This document shows, piece after piece, positions 28,301 through 43,300 of a stretch of 64,000 nucleotides of DNA (positions are counted from its first letter, which is position 1; each line of letters opens with the position of its first letter). Source of the DNA: Sipunculus nudus. Lineage: Eukaryota > Annelida > Sipuncula > Golfingiida > Sipunculidae. The DNA is taken from assembly GCA_026874595.1 (NCBI GenBank), contig CM049310.1, positions 15,972,058-16,036,057 on the forward strand, given 5' to 3'. The notes below the pieces were generated by a model. The model saw only the letters and a program-made list of their open reading frames with translations. It was not told the origin of the DNA and did not search any database. The position numbers were made by a program, and so were the translations under genes.

Positions 28301-31300
28301 CCTAGGATGATAATAACGTACCATGATTTTTTAATGTTTGCTATATGAATCGTAACAAGGATGATACTAATGACCTTGATGCCTGAACGCATGCCATATG
28401 TACTGTACCTAGGATAATAACAACGTACCTTGATGTCTGAACGTATGCTATATGAACCGTACCTAGGATGATAATAACGTACCATGATTTTTTAATGTTT
28501 GCAATATGAATCGTAACTAGGATGATACTAATGACCTTGATGCCTGAACGCATGCCATATGTACTGTACCTAGGATAATAACAACGTACCTTGATGTCTG
28601 AACGTATGCTATATGAACCGTACCTAGGATGATAATAACGTACCATGATTTTTTAATGTTTGCAATATGAATCGTAACTAGGATGATACTAATGACCTTG
28701 ATGTCTGAACGCATGCCATATGTACTGTACCTAGGATAATAACAACGTACCTTGATGTCTGAACATATGCTATATAAACCGTACCTAGGATGATAATAAC
28801 GTACCATGATTTTTTAATGTTTGCAATATGAATCGTAACTAGGATGATACTAATGACCTTGATGCCTGAATTGTCATATGTACTGTACCTAGGATAATAA
28901 CAACGTACCTTGATGTCTGAACGTATGCTATATGAACCGTACCTAGGATGATAATAACGTACCATGATTTTTTAATGTTTGCAATATGAATCGTAACTAG
29001 GATGATACTAATGAACTTGATGTCTGAACGTATGCTATATGTACTGTACCTAGGATAATAACAAAGTACCTTGATGTCTGAACGTATGCTATATGAACCG
29101 TACCTAGGATGATAATAACGTACCATGATTTTTTAATGTTTGCAATATGAATCGTAACTAGGATGATACTAATGACCTTGATGTCTGAACGCATGCCATA
29201 TGTACTGTACCTAGGATAATGACAACGTACCTTGATGTCTGAACGTATGCTATATGAACCGTACCTAGGATGATAATAACGTACCATGATTTTTTAATGT
29301 TTGCTATATGAATCGTAACTAGGATGATACTAATGACCTTGATGTCTGAACGTATGCCATATATACTGTACCTAGGATAATAACAACGTACCTTGATGTC
29401 TGAACGTATGCTATATGAACCGTACCTAGGATGATAATAACGTACCATGATTTTTTAATGTTTGCAATATGAATCGTAACTAGGATGATACTAATGACCT
29501 TGATGTCTGAACGTATTCCATATGTACTGTACCTAGGATAATAACAACGTACCTTGATGTCTGAACGCATGCCATATGTACTGTACCTAGGAAAATAACA
29601 ACGTACTTTGATGTCTGAACGTATGCCATATGATCTGTACCTAGGATAATAACAACGTACCTTGATGTCGGCATGTATGGTATATGAATCGTACCTAGGA
29701 TGATAATAATAACATACCTTGATGTCTGAACGTATGCTGTTCATCATCCATTCTTTAAAGTTACTTCTCATTGTTTCAAGGTACCTGTTATATACAAGCT
29801 CAGAATACATATAATTGTATAAACAGTATTACATAATTATTTAGATTAACATAAATATCATTAGTCTTATTTTCAGGCTGTGTTCAACATTTTAACCTTT
29901 TCTGATCACCCTTCTTTGATGCATATGGAGTGCATCATATCTAAATAGTACGTTCTGTCAATTCAAGATATCAAAATATGAATTAACTAAAAATGAAACT
30001 ATATCAAAATATACTATTTTTTGTCAATAAATCACATTATTAATATCTGACACAGATTTTACCTAATAATATAGGGACTGGTGCATTAATACTACTGGTA
30101 TATAATAAATATATTTTTATAACAGTTCAGCTGAAAGTTAATTAGTCCTTTTATAAATTAGAAGCAGTACATGTAATTACAGGCATATTTTTATGTCCTA
30201 CAAATAACAACATTTTTTACAGTAAAATATCATTCCACACTTCAGAGTGTAATAATAGATGATGGAGAAAACTCAAAACAATTTATGTGAATATTTTAAC
30301 TGCTGTTACATTCTGTGTTAAACATGGACAACCTTTCTGGAGCATTTTTTCATAAACCATATAACTACCTATGTGATGGAAGATTTTCAAACAGGAAAAT
30401 ACTATATATAAAACACCATAGAATAAAACTGAAAATTTTTCAAACTCAATCTTCAATAAACAAAAAGAAGGAAAGAAAAAATCACATCAATTAATGGAAT
30501 TTAAATGAATTCAAATAAATAACTAATCAGAACTCACTGATCTAAAGTTACACTATAACATAAAAGACACTATAATTAAGACAACATAAACAACTACCGG
30601 GTATAATTTTTTGTAAGATAAACATCATATTTCAATTTGACTTGTCCATTTTTTTTCTCATTACCCCTAGCAAATACACTACAAAGTAAAATAATTCCAT
30701 TTTTCCTATTCAATGTCTTAAAGTTCAAAACAGTGTATCAAATATATTTAACATAAACAGTATTTAACAACATGACTGGTCTGAACTTTGACCATTGAAT
30801 ATTTTTTCCAAAAATTTTAAGGATACTATAATCCTAAGATCATCAAAAGAACCTGTAATGAGATATGGAACACGAATAAAAGAAATTAAAAACAGAATAA
30901 GACTATAATTAATCAAATATTTCCAGAAAGAATATAAGTTTTGGTCTAAATTCAATATATTTTAAAAAGCATCAGCTGTCAATAACAAATACATGTATAT
31001 TAATAAAAGATCCAAATTCTAATAACAATGAATTTTTATAAAACTGCAACTACCATTGAAATTAAATTTGATAAAGCCCACAGTGAAGGATATCACAAGT
31101 GATAATTAACATTGCATTACTGTGGGTACCTACTGGTTTTGTAGTTCATTGATCTTCTTATTGTCTAGGAGGGGACTCAGCAACTGAACATCTAGCTTCA
31201 GGTCTGGGTGTCCCATCATATCCTTGGACCTTCAAATGACAAAAACAGTTTTGTTTGACAATCCCAAAAGACAAAATGACCATAAAACAAGGGACCTATG

Positions 31301-34300
31301 GGTCATGGCGCTCAGCTGTTATTTATGATAAAAAAATATGATTTAGAAATGAGGCACATGCTGATTTTGTGTGGTAATAAATATATGCTGTATTATGAGT
31401 TGTTGTTGTTTAGCTTATGTATGATTTTGATAGTACCTTTGGAGACAGGGAAATGGAGTTCTATTGTCACACAGATTTTGACTTGGCCATATAACTTATA
31501 AGCAGAACATATAATATCAGAGTTTTATTAACAAAAATTACAAATATTGTCCCAAACATAATTTTTATTAAAAATAATAAGAGAATCGTATGAATTTTTA
31601 AAATGAAATATTACTGAAATGATTATTAAAATAATATTAATGAATATATATTCATGAATGCATTCATGAATAAATTTTGAAAGTATTTGCACTGGCATTC
31701 ATATACTTTCATTTTTACCTGAATTCCCATTCTTTATGCAAGAAATTTTATAATAGAGTACATATTCATTATCGTATTTAAATACAATTGCAAAGTTTTC
31801 GCACCATGTCTGGTATTTATTCAGTTTTCACCAAACAATGATGTTGAGAATCCAGAATATACAAAATTCACACATTTAAATAATGATTATAAGTACCTGG
31901 TTTTATGGCTTATTTTTATATTAAAAAAAATATATGATCCCCAATCATTAGTAATGAATAATATGATTTACTTTTTTATCATTAAAATTGAACTGAAAAA
32001 TACCATAGGTGACTGCATGGTGTTATTTGGAATACGTGACATTCTATCCATCGATACAAGATTCTTATATCATCAGTAACTGCAAGTTAATTTCCTGTTA
32101 TTATAAACTTACAAATTCCTTTTCTATTTTTCTTTAATTTGTTATTAAAAACCAATAAAAATTTATTAATTTATTGTTTACTGTTATGTTGTTGGTTAAA
32201 ACTACTAGATGAGTTGGGTTGGACACCTGGATCAACTGTGGCTGGCCATAAGCTGCTGGCTGCCCCAGTGTATGCCTCGCCTCAAGCATGCATAATTTGC
32301 TGAAAGTTCAACAAGGTCAACATACAGGTGACTCAAGAGGGGCTGGAGAGAGCCAAGGTCTGACATGGTCTCATAAAAACATTAATAAAAGCTACAATTT
32401 TTGGCCAATTTCTTTCAGCTTTCTGAACTAAAAAGCTGAAATCTTTATGTGTGCAAGATATGAAAATTATATCAACAGTGCTCACAGGAAACAAACGTGC
32501 CATGGTCAAATTTGGGCAAAATTTAAGGTACTAATTTTATATTTATACTAATAACTTATAAAATTTGAAAAATTCAGAACTAATTTTGAGTATTCAATTG
32601 AATCTGGATTAAATAATGTTACATCCCTGACATAAAATCTCTAGCTTCAGCAATCCCTTGTTAAGGGAGTAAATATATTTCTTGATTTTTTTGCATTATG
32701 TTTGGGCCCATAAAACAATTACACAATACTAACATCATTTCTGGCAGGTGCATAGAGAATGTATAGAAAAATATGTATATTATATATGATTAAAGTCAGA
32801 TCAGTGGTTTTGATATTAGGCAGTCTTGAAGTGTAACAATGGGTTTTTAATGGAAAAATGAAGTTTTTCATTAATATCTCGAAGGTATTAAGTCCTAGTG
32901 ACCAAATTCTTTGCATGGTAGGGGATTTTGAAGACATCTAATTGTATGTCAAATTTTAGGAACTGAGAGCTGAAGCTGGGGAGCTGAGCTCTTGCAAACT
33001 GCATAACACTAGCTTGATGTAAACAATATGTTACATGGTGCTTGAAAACTTGAATAAAATCTACAGTTTTTGATCAACTGGTTTCAGTTTTTTGGTGTTA
33101 ACAGACAAAATGTAAACAAAAACATGCTGAGAAAATTAAATCCACAGTACTTACAGGAAAAAAACGTGCCATGGTCAAAGTTGGGCAAAATTTAAGGTAC
33201 CAATTTTTTATTTTTCTTAATATTTTAAAAAATTTAAATGATTTTGATCTAATTTTGGGTATACAATTTAATTTTGATTAATTAAAGTTATATTACTGGA
33301 AAAAAGTCAATAGCTTTAACATGTTTTGTGTTAAGTGATCAAATATCTTTCCTGATTTTTCACAAAATGCATTATGTTTTGGCCCATAACTTTTTTAAAT
33401 TACATAATACAAACATAATTTCTGGCATGTACATAGGAACTATATAGAGGAACATTTATGGTAAATATGAGAAAAAACAGATGAGTGGTTTTGATATTAG
33501 GCAGTCCTGAAGTGTGAAAATGGGTTTTTAATAAAAAAATTGAGGTTTTTCCTTAATTTCGCAAAGGAACGAAGTTGCAAAGACCCAGTTTTCGGCTTGG
33601 TAGGAGATCTTGGGGACATCTAACATTATGCTGAATTTTGGATTCCTAGGTATTACGGTTTCAAAACATGCCACATCTACGGACGGACGGACGACGGACA
33701 ATGGACCACGACTATAGCTCAGATGACTTATAGTCAGCTGAGCTTAAAATTTGTTTTGAAATCCCAGCACAAACAAGGATACCTAGCAAGGAAACTATAA
33801 GTTGATTATTTTTTTACAATCACACCATGTAAAAGAATAACTACCAATACTGGTAGAACAATTTTTATTTTTTAGAAATCCCAACATACAAACTGATAGA
33901 AGCATACAAAATCTATTGTTTGACAATGGCAAGTTACTAAATAATGCTGAAAGTTCAAATGTTCAAGAATCCCAGTATACAGATTACTTAAAAATCATCT
34001 GAATAGGAGTTTCTGCAACTTTATAAAATCTCAAATCACTCTTAACATTTTGGAGCATGAAATTAATTTCAGACTCAAAATATAAAATATGAGAAGAATA
34101 CAAAATTGATCTTCTCATTAACATATGCTTGACCAGATTATTTTAAAGATTGAGCTCTTTATATTAAGTGTTTTGAATGTTTTGGTTTTATACATAAACA
34201 AATAAATTAAATTCCTCTTGATATTTCTTGTACTATCTGTAATTATATTAATTTCTATTGCATAGTACTTTATCCCCCTTTTGATCTAGGACTGTGATGT

Positions 34301-37300
34301 GTGAAGCCATGAGCAGTTTGTATCCACTAATTTCTTCTCAGTCAAGTACTCACTACAAAAGCCAACTGTTTACATGTGAGTAGTGAGGACCTTATTTTAC
34401 TCAGTGAGGTTACCATCAGGTGGTCACATGATATTACCCTCCTAAGTAATGAATAGTGAGCCGTCAACAGCTTAAAACCATACATCTGAGACCAATCAAG
34501 CACCAGTTTTGATTTACCATCCATAGGTCATGGTCACTTAGATTCTGTGTTGTAGGGGGGGGGGGGCAGTGAGCAGTTGATCTGTATCTACCTATGTGTG
34601 ACCAATCAAGTACTCACTTGATAAGAGTAGCAAACAGGAGGTCACTTAGATGTGAGCAGCCAGTACCTCATTAACATGTCCTGTGCACAGCATGGTCTAG
34701 TGGATTTAGGTTTTCATGGATGGTTTGATAATATGAAGTAGTGTTCACAATAAACAAATTATATCCGATTTCCAAACTGGTGAATTTTAATAACCAATAC
34801 AGTGATTAGTGGGTATATAAACCCTGTGTTACTGAGAGCCATAACATTCAACTGGATGCTTCCATCTACAGTTACTAATACAGTATCAGGTCATCTATTC
34901 AAAAGCCACATGATGTATTCAACTATGATGGGTTCAGAAAGCCCCTTCCAAGAATTCTATATTCCTTGCCACGAAGACAAGAAACCTCACAGTATTAACA
35001 GCTACAACAGAGTTGAAGTCGCTGAATATGAACTTGATGACCTTGAGGACCTGTGGTAGTCCATCAAACCAGCACCTGGAGACTTGCCAGAGATAAGCAG
35101 CACGGATGTAGAGGGTGTCCTACCAGAAGACAACAGCTGGCAGTCAGACAACAGCTCTCCTGGTGCAGCACAGGGTTACAAGACTCCCAGCAGCACTGTA
35201 ACAGACCTGACTCTACCAGAACAACCAGAGTCACTTGTGTGGAATGACTCTTCTCATGAAGACTCCAAAGGTCATGTGTTATCACCCCCACAGGAAGGTC
35301 AAGGGTCAACTGAGGAAGGCCAGGGGTCAACCATGGCTTCTCATCTACATACTGTACCTTCAAGTACTGCATATCCAGGACAGTATGGCTTTCTTATGGG
35401 CTTTGATCAGCAGCAGAAAGTCTCCAGGTCAGCCAAGTGGACCTACTCAACAAACATGAACAAACTGTATGTGCAAATGGCTGCAGCTTGTCCTATCAAG
35501 TTCACCACTACCACAGTGCCCCCTGCTGGCAGTGTGATCAGAGCAACACCTGTCTACATAAAACCAGAGCATGTTCAGGAGATTGTGACAAGGTGTCCCA
35601 ACCATGCCAAGTCTAATGAGTTCAACGAGAACCATCAAGCACCCTCTCACCTGATACGATGTGAGCATGCCTTAACTCAGTATGTGAAAAACTCTATGAC
35701 ACAGAGGGAGTCTGTGCTGACTCCAATGGAGACTCCACAAGTAGGCAACCAGTAGATCACTCAGCTCTACAAGTTCATGTGCTTCTCATCTTGTGTTGGG
35801 GGACTCAACAGACGACCTCTCAAGGTCATATTTACCTTAGAACATAATGAGCAAGTGCTGGGCAGACAAGCTGTGGAGGTCAGAATCTGTGCTTGTCCAG
35901 GGAGGGATCGAAAAGTAGACGAGAAGACTGTACCAGAAAACCAACCAGCACTGAAGAGGAAATGCAGCACTGAAACAGACCTGGAGCTGAGCAGCATGCT
36001 GTGTAAGCGTCAAAAGTTGGCAAGCAAGGAGGTGTTCACGCTGACAGTCAGAGGTATAGATAACTATCAACAGTTGTGTAAAATGAGAGACGCCTTGATC
36101 CTGGCTTCACTGATGCCTGTTGACCAGATACAGAACATGCTGAGCCAATACAAGCAGTAGATTAATACATTATTAGTAACCATAGGTGCTTCATACCTGG
36201 TGTAACTTTATATGTCTAGTCAAATGTATATACAAAAGACAAATGCTCCGGGTAATTACAGTAGAGCAAGTATTCTTTAAATTTACTTTAGACATTAATC
36301 ATCAGATCTTTATTTACAGCAATTAATCATTGTTGTGTGTATAAAATGTTTAACATATTTATGGATTACTGATTTATTATTATATTATTTGCTTGTAGAT
36401 ATTCTGTTTAGTACAGAAATAAAAAACTTTGAAAAAATATTTCCTTGTATTTTTTCTTTGTAAACACTGTGGTTGCCTTTTTGTTTGAGGGTTTTTAAAA
36501 TTTGTGATATAGGCAAAAGAGAAAGTACCCAAAAATAAAACTTTCATAAATAAGAGAAGCCAACATCAAATGCCTGCTAGTCAAAAGGTAAAACATTGAT
36601 ACTATAAATAGTCTTAGATCCTGTATGTTACTGTAAAAAAGGATTGCTATTAATGAATTATAAGAAATCAGATCTCAGCATTTTCATTCATTTAATGTTC
36701 CCTTGGGTCTCTGTCCAACCTGTCCACAAAAGTTTACACACATTTTATATATACTAGTAATTAATTAATTACAGATATTTTGTGTAAGTTATTGCCTGGT
36801 AAAATCACACATATGGATCCCTTGCAAAACAAAAGTGAAAAATCATGAAATTATGTGTCACATGTTTGTAAAAATAAATGTTTTGACCATTGAGTAAATA
36901 TAAAGCATTCACATTTCTGTAAACATGATCCTGTATGCATGCAGGTGTCTTCCTGTTGGACAGACAATTAATTACCTTACAGCCATGCATAATATATGAA
37001 AGCTAATTTTATGTAATAGTAGAAAATAGTAGAAAACAAATTTTTGCAACCCAATGCTACTGAGTACGAGACCTTGAATATACCCTCTTTTAAATAGTTT
37101 TTTTTTAATTCATTTTCTTATATGGTTCATAGGTGGCACTACATGTACTATGCATATGAAAAACTTTGAAGTATTTCATCCATCAGGTTTTGAGTTTTTG
37201 CTTATATTGTTTAAAGAACATCGTGGTAATGGAAAGGTAACAGGAAATGGGAAGGTAACAAAAGCAGGGATCCCACAGTGCACACATTGTCCATTTTGTT

Positions 37301-40300
37301 TATATCTGCAGGTTGATAGAATGTGCAAGGACCTGCTAAAATGGTTTCAGCACTCCGAAGTGAAGACTTCTTGCAGTTAAAATAAATGCAAAAGGCTAGA
37401 TTTGTCAGAAACTGGACAAATTATCATGAAGAAGACTAGGTGCCTCCTGTAATTTAAAAAAAATTCTTTTTCACTTGTATTTTTGATAATGACATTTTCC
37501 TTTAGTAGCACACAAATTGTAGCTGAAGATCTTGTTAGTATTTGTGAGTCAAAACTATCTTTTCCATGTCTGCCCTTGTTGCAGGATATGATTTCTTCAC
37601 TTACTTGCATGTGATAGTACCTTTATTTTTATCTGAGCTAAAAGGTAAATTTCACTCTTCATTTTAGCTATATGTAGCACCCTTTTCCCTGCAGCATACC
37701 AAAATATTTTTAAAGTTTAACTGCATTTTTCCATTGTTCCATTGCACTTTCATGCAGTTTACACAGAGTGAATGTAAGACCCCTGGGTCTTTTGTTAAGA
37801 ATGACAGATCACAACTATCAGTGTATTTTTTTAGCAGAGCAGAAACTGTAACCATTAAAACAAATATGTCAAAACTTATGGAGGACATTCTCGTAAACTC
37901 TCTTTGTAAATTTCAAATTAGGTCACTCATGACTCACATTCATGTGGTTTAGCCTAAGACTTAGCTGAGCATCATGGCCAACAGGTCATTTATTTAACAC
38001 AAGGTATCACTTTATTCAACAAAATGTTATTTTAATTTGTTAAAAGATGCCACTGAAGTGTTCTTCTTTTTTCAGTTGACTGTTAGCTTTCAAAGAAAAG
38101 CATCCGGATGAGCTGCATCTTTTCTGGCCAAGTGACTTTGCCTTTCATTATTGCTTTGATAGGAGTCTTCAGTGCAGAAAAAAATAGGTTTATCTCGAAA
38201 TTCATCCAGAGCTAGTCAAGTATTAACATACAAGGAACCCACAAGATGTGAGCAGTGATTTCCATATCTTTCATGGTCAAATTAACACAAGGTGACTCTT
38301 TGATGTTAAAATACTAGTTGGTCAGAGTAGTGAGTAGCTGACGTTCAAAAAGGTGTGACTAAATAGGACTCGCTTGATAAGAGTAGGAAAGAGGGAGGGA
38401 ACTTTGATGTGAACAGTGAGTACCTCATTAACATTGCTTGTGTACTGCATGGTTCAGTGGATACAGGTTTTCATGGGTGACTGAGAAGAATGGTTTGATA
38501 ATATGAGGTAGTGATCACAATAAATGAAAGTGAAAGAAAACCTATCTTTAAAATGATGAATTCTAATTATAGCAACTGGTATTTAAACCCTGTGTGTACC
38601 CAGGGTCAGCACTTCCATTTGGATACTTCAGTGTACTCCATCAGATCATCTTACAGCAAACCACAAGTTTTCAAGGACAAGGCCTCCAGGCCAAATGCGA
38701 ACCTGTGCAATGAGATTACACCAGGTATAATGCTTCAATGCTGGACCATTACTTTTCAAGAACATGTGTAACATGTATATGAACAATGCAAGTACTAAAC
38801 ACTTAGAACAAGAAACAATTAAACAAACATCATTGCTGCAATTCTGGCATGGGTGCACACAACACAAAAACTAGAATATGGGTAGTCAACAAGCGACTAC
38901 TTGTATCAGCCAAAATCAGAGTGGGAAAGGTGAAGTGAGGCATGGATTGAGTGGCAAGGGGGAATAGAGTGAGGTGTGTTGCATAATAGCTTGGATGTCT
39001 ACAGCCAAAATGTGTAGGTTGTGCCACCCACCACGAAATTCCAGAAAGCTGTCCCAGATATATGAACATGTAAAATTTTAGGCAGATAAGTCAAACCACT
39101 ACTGAGATAGGAGTGATTTTAGCCCACGGCAGACAAACAGAAGGACGCTGTGTATGATTAAGAGATATGTGAGATCTATACACATGCAAAATTTCAGGGG
39201 GATATGTCAAACCAGTCCTGATATATAAGCCTGAATGTCTGCAGTGTAAACATAAATATAGGTGGCGCCACCTGCCACAAAATCGAGAAAGCTATCCAAG
39301 ATGTATAAACATGCAAAATTTTAGGCAGATAAGTCACATCATTACTGAGATATGAAGGATTTTAGCCCACGGCAGACAAACGGATGGACACTGTGCAAAA
39401 ATGGTGGCAGGTGGTTTCTACTTGAAATCACTTTGAAATTTATTTTCCCAATACAAAATGCTTTTCAGCTGACTTTTTATAAAAAAAGAAATCAGGAATA
39501 TATGTAAAATTTTTACGGATGCATACTGAATGCAAAATTAAAATACAGATATATCTCATTGAAGGCAAATTCTTAATTAAGTTGAGTAGGAATACCAATA
39601 ATTTATAATCCACGTACAGTTGTCTTTATATAGCCACAGAGAGCTGAATATCCATGATTGTAACATTGCCTTGTATGATGAATAACTTACATCATAAATC
39701 AAAATTTTTTGAAAGCTTTTAAAAAAAAACTTTGTCAATATTAACCAAAGATAACCTGAAATCTAAATGTCTAGTGGCATGATGTAATAGATGCTGATAA
39801 ACTGGTGCCAGGCTAGATGTAACAGCATCACACAGCTAACATTTATGGTAAAATGACTCAATTCAATCTCAATAATTCAGCCAAAAACCATTCATGTGGA
39901 ACCATTAATGACAATTATTATAAGAATTATTGTAGGGATTATTCTTGTAAAATTTTTAACAAACTGGCTTCAGTGGCATCAGTCGAAAAACATTTCGCAG
40001 GTTTATAACTCATATAGGAAGATACAGCAAACTGGCTAAGTTCAGCTTCCCGTAACTCAGCCAAAAATCACTGAACCAAAACCATTTGAACAAACATGAA
40101 TTATCAACATCTGAGGATAATTAATGTGTGAGATTTAAGAATTTGGCCCAGTGGTTTTTGAGAAGAAGATCTTTCTAGCCACTGAGCTAAAATGGGCTGT
40201 TATGGCATATGACTAAATTCAGCTTCCCATAACTTAGCCAAAAGTCGCTGAAAAGAGACCATTTGAACAAACTTCAGAAAGCACCACCCTAGGATCATTT

Positions 40301-43300
40301 CTGTGCAATATTAAACATTTTGGTTATATCGTTTCAGAGAAGAAGTTTTTTTGTATCCCTCAGTGTGATACAGGGACTGATGACCCCGTACAGGAAAGGC
40401 CGATGCAGGTGGCGCCACCAATACCTCAATTTCAGATATGACCTATGTTACCAACATTGGCATAAAATTTGGTGATGATAGCTACAGCCGTTTCTGAGAT
40501 TTAAATTTTAATATGATTTTTTGCACAGTTAACAAAGTTCAACCTCCTGTAACTCGGCCAAAAATCTTCGAACTGGAACCATTCGAACAAACTTAAGAAA
40601 GATTGTTCCAGGGATCATTTCTGTGAAATATTGGACAATTTAGGTGGACAGTTTTGGAGAAGAAGATTTATAAAGCTTTTTCCCCTATAAAATCTAAGAA
40701 AATGCAGTTAGAAAAAAAATAAACAGAATATGATATAGTTTTTTGGATGACTGATAATTTGCAATATATTTGGTGATGCTAGCTCCTGCCATTTTTGAGC
40801 TATGGTTAACATACAGACGACGCACTACGGACGACGCCACACCATCGCATAAGCTCACAGGTTCGCTAATGATGCAGTTATAAAAACCGCATCGCAGATG
40901 TGCCGTTATTGGTGCACTTGCTTTTGGGACACACTGAAGCCTGGGCGCAGACTGAAAAACCCGAGCCTAATTAAACACATGAAAAAAGACCCTTACATAA
41001 TAGAAACAATCTTGAAAGCTGATTATGACAACTGGGTCAATCCCTTCCCTATGAAATAAAAATTTAGCTAATAATTTGTATTTTTAGCGGTAATTTATTA
41101 CTCTTAATAAGGATTAAAATGCCTTTCTTTGGGGCCATCAGAAAACCTGGGCCCACAGAAAAACAGCCATATCATACTTACTTTATGCCTATTTACACTT
41201 TCTCCAGTTGATTATAAAAAGAATGGACAGTACTCTACCCATGGATACCAAAGGGTAACTAAAATTCGAAAAAATCTAGTCGATTCCTAACTAAAACATA
41301 TCATATGGTCCGACAGACAGTCAATTTTCCCGCAATACCCATAAACACTGCATTACAAATTTTATATTTCTCATTTTTTGACTTGTTACATTAGATTAGA
41401 CAATCATATAACTGTATACAAGATTTAACGTAAAACTTTCCAAATTTCCAGCATTTATTTTCGGGATGGTCTCATAAAAGGCTAAGGAATGTACTGTATA
41501 CCATCACCAGACCCAAATAGTCATGCATTATACGGGGTACAGATGCCCTGATTTCCTACATGTTCTAATTAAAATAGCTCTAATGGTTTCTTCCGTTACT
41601 GTTCAAGTGTTTAATTTTTATTTGAACTGGTTAAACCATAATCATCAAATGAATTAAAATCTTAGTTATAAAATTTTAGGTATTAGTTAGGACCACAAAT
41701 ATATGTAGCACTATATCATAGAATCGCTACTTTACTTAGTGAATAAAAAAACTAGGAAATAATTTGAGGTGGCAGATTGATAATTAGTTGCCAACTGCTG
41801 CTTAATTAGTTGCCTTCCACACAACCCTGTATAAGATACCACTCCTGCTTAATCACTCATCTCAAGATTTCATGTCATCATGCTAAGGGAAACTACTTTT
41901 ATAGATATATGCATCATTTTAATGAATTTTTTTTTTCATATTCTTGAAATACTAGTGTTTGACTGCTAAGATCTGTGGTGAACCCATATTTTTTATGGTG
42001 ATAATTTATCATATAGTATAAGTGATTCATAGGTAAAATATAAAATAAGAAATCAATTCTAGTTTTTGTAAAATTTATTTTATTCCTGCAGAGGATTGAT
42101 GTATTCTGGTATTTTCCGACAGGTATTTATTTTTATTATATATTAATTTTGACAATATATTTTTCTGTTTTCAAAAATGATGTTGCTGGCATCTTTCATT
42201 AACTAGAATACGGGTAGTATCCACCAAAATCAGAGTTGGACGGGTGAAATGAGGCATGGATCGAGTGGCAAGGGGAAACAGAGTTAGATGTGTCACATAT
42301 TAGCATGGAGATATGCCGAGATATGAGTGATTTTATTCCACAGCAGACAAACAGATGGACGCTGTGCAAAAATGGTTGCACATGGTCCCACCAGTTTTGT
42401 GTATGATAAAGAGCTATATGAGATCTAAACACATGCAACTTTTCAGGAATATACGTCAAATCAGTCCGGAGATATAAGCATGGATGTCTGCAGCATGAAC
42501 GTGAATGTAGGTGGTGCCACCTGTCATAAAATCAAGACAGCTGTCTAGGATGTATATGATAAAGAGCTATGTAGGAAATATTTACATGCAAATTTTCAGG
42601 AAGATACTTCAAACCGGTCGGAAATATAAGCATGGATGTCCTGTCATAAAAGCAAGAAAGCTATCAAGGATGTATACCCATCCTGAATTTCAGGTGAATT
42701 AGTCAAACCACTGCACAGATATGAGTGATTTTAACCAAAGGCAGACGAACGAATGGCCACTGTGCAAAAGTAGTTGCAGGTGCACCACCATTTTCGTGAA
42801 TGTTATAAAGCTATCCAAGGGTTACATTTGGGCAAAAAATTTTTTTTACTAATTGATCAAATGAGTCTGAAGATATGTGGGTTAATGCATCAAAACAGAC
42901 GCACAGATGGATGCACTTGAGAGAGGAAAGGTCAGAGGTCAACACCGAATGGTTAGGCACCAGTTCACATCTAACCCAATAACTGATGTAAGTTTAGGAA
43001 AAATCTTTCCATAGTTCTCTGGAAATGAATACGGCGGCAGCCGCGGAACCTTGGTAAAAAACATAGTAGCCGCAAAAATTTGTTTTGGCAGATACAATAA
43101 AAGTTTTCAAATTACACTTTATTGCAATTCTGTATGAAGCTTAACTAATTCTTTAACTGAATTTTCTCCAATCTATCAGATGATCACCGTCTTGTTTACT
43201 GGTCAAATCTTATCAAAATGCATGGTGATCACCCTTGATCAGTTTGAATTTCCAACATGAATCAACCTTAAGCACAAAGTATACAAATTTCAGTTGATTA

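Noticed and set aside
24745-29674. Many overlapping minus-strand open frames of 60-210 codons with IRSDIK-type repeats
   Set aside because: They are translations of the tandem array. The 161-bp unit shifts the frame each period and no frame runs through it. Only the exon 8 end is coding.
24749-29738. CRISPR-like regular repeat array
   Set aside because: The monomers are contiguous with no unique spacers, and the DNA is clearly eukaryotic with introns.
31298-31501. Open frame of 67 codons at the start of a CAGCTGAG-family element
   Set aside because: It lies within a repeat terminus, matches no transposase and is not kept in the other copies.
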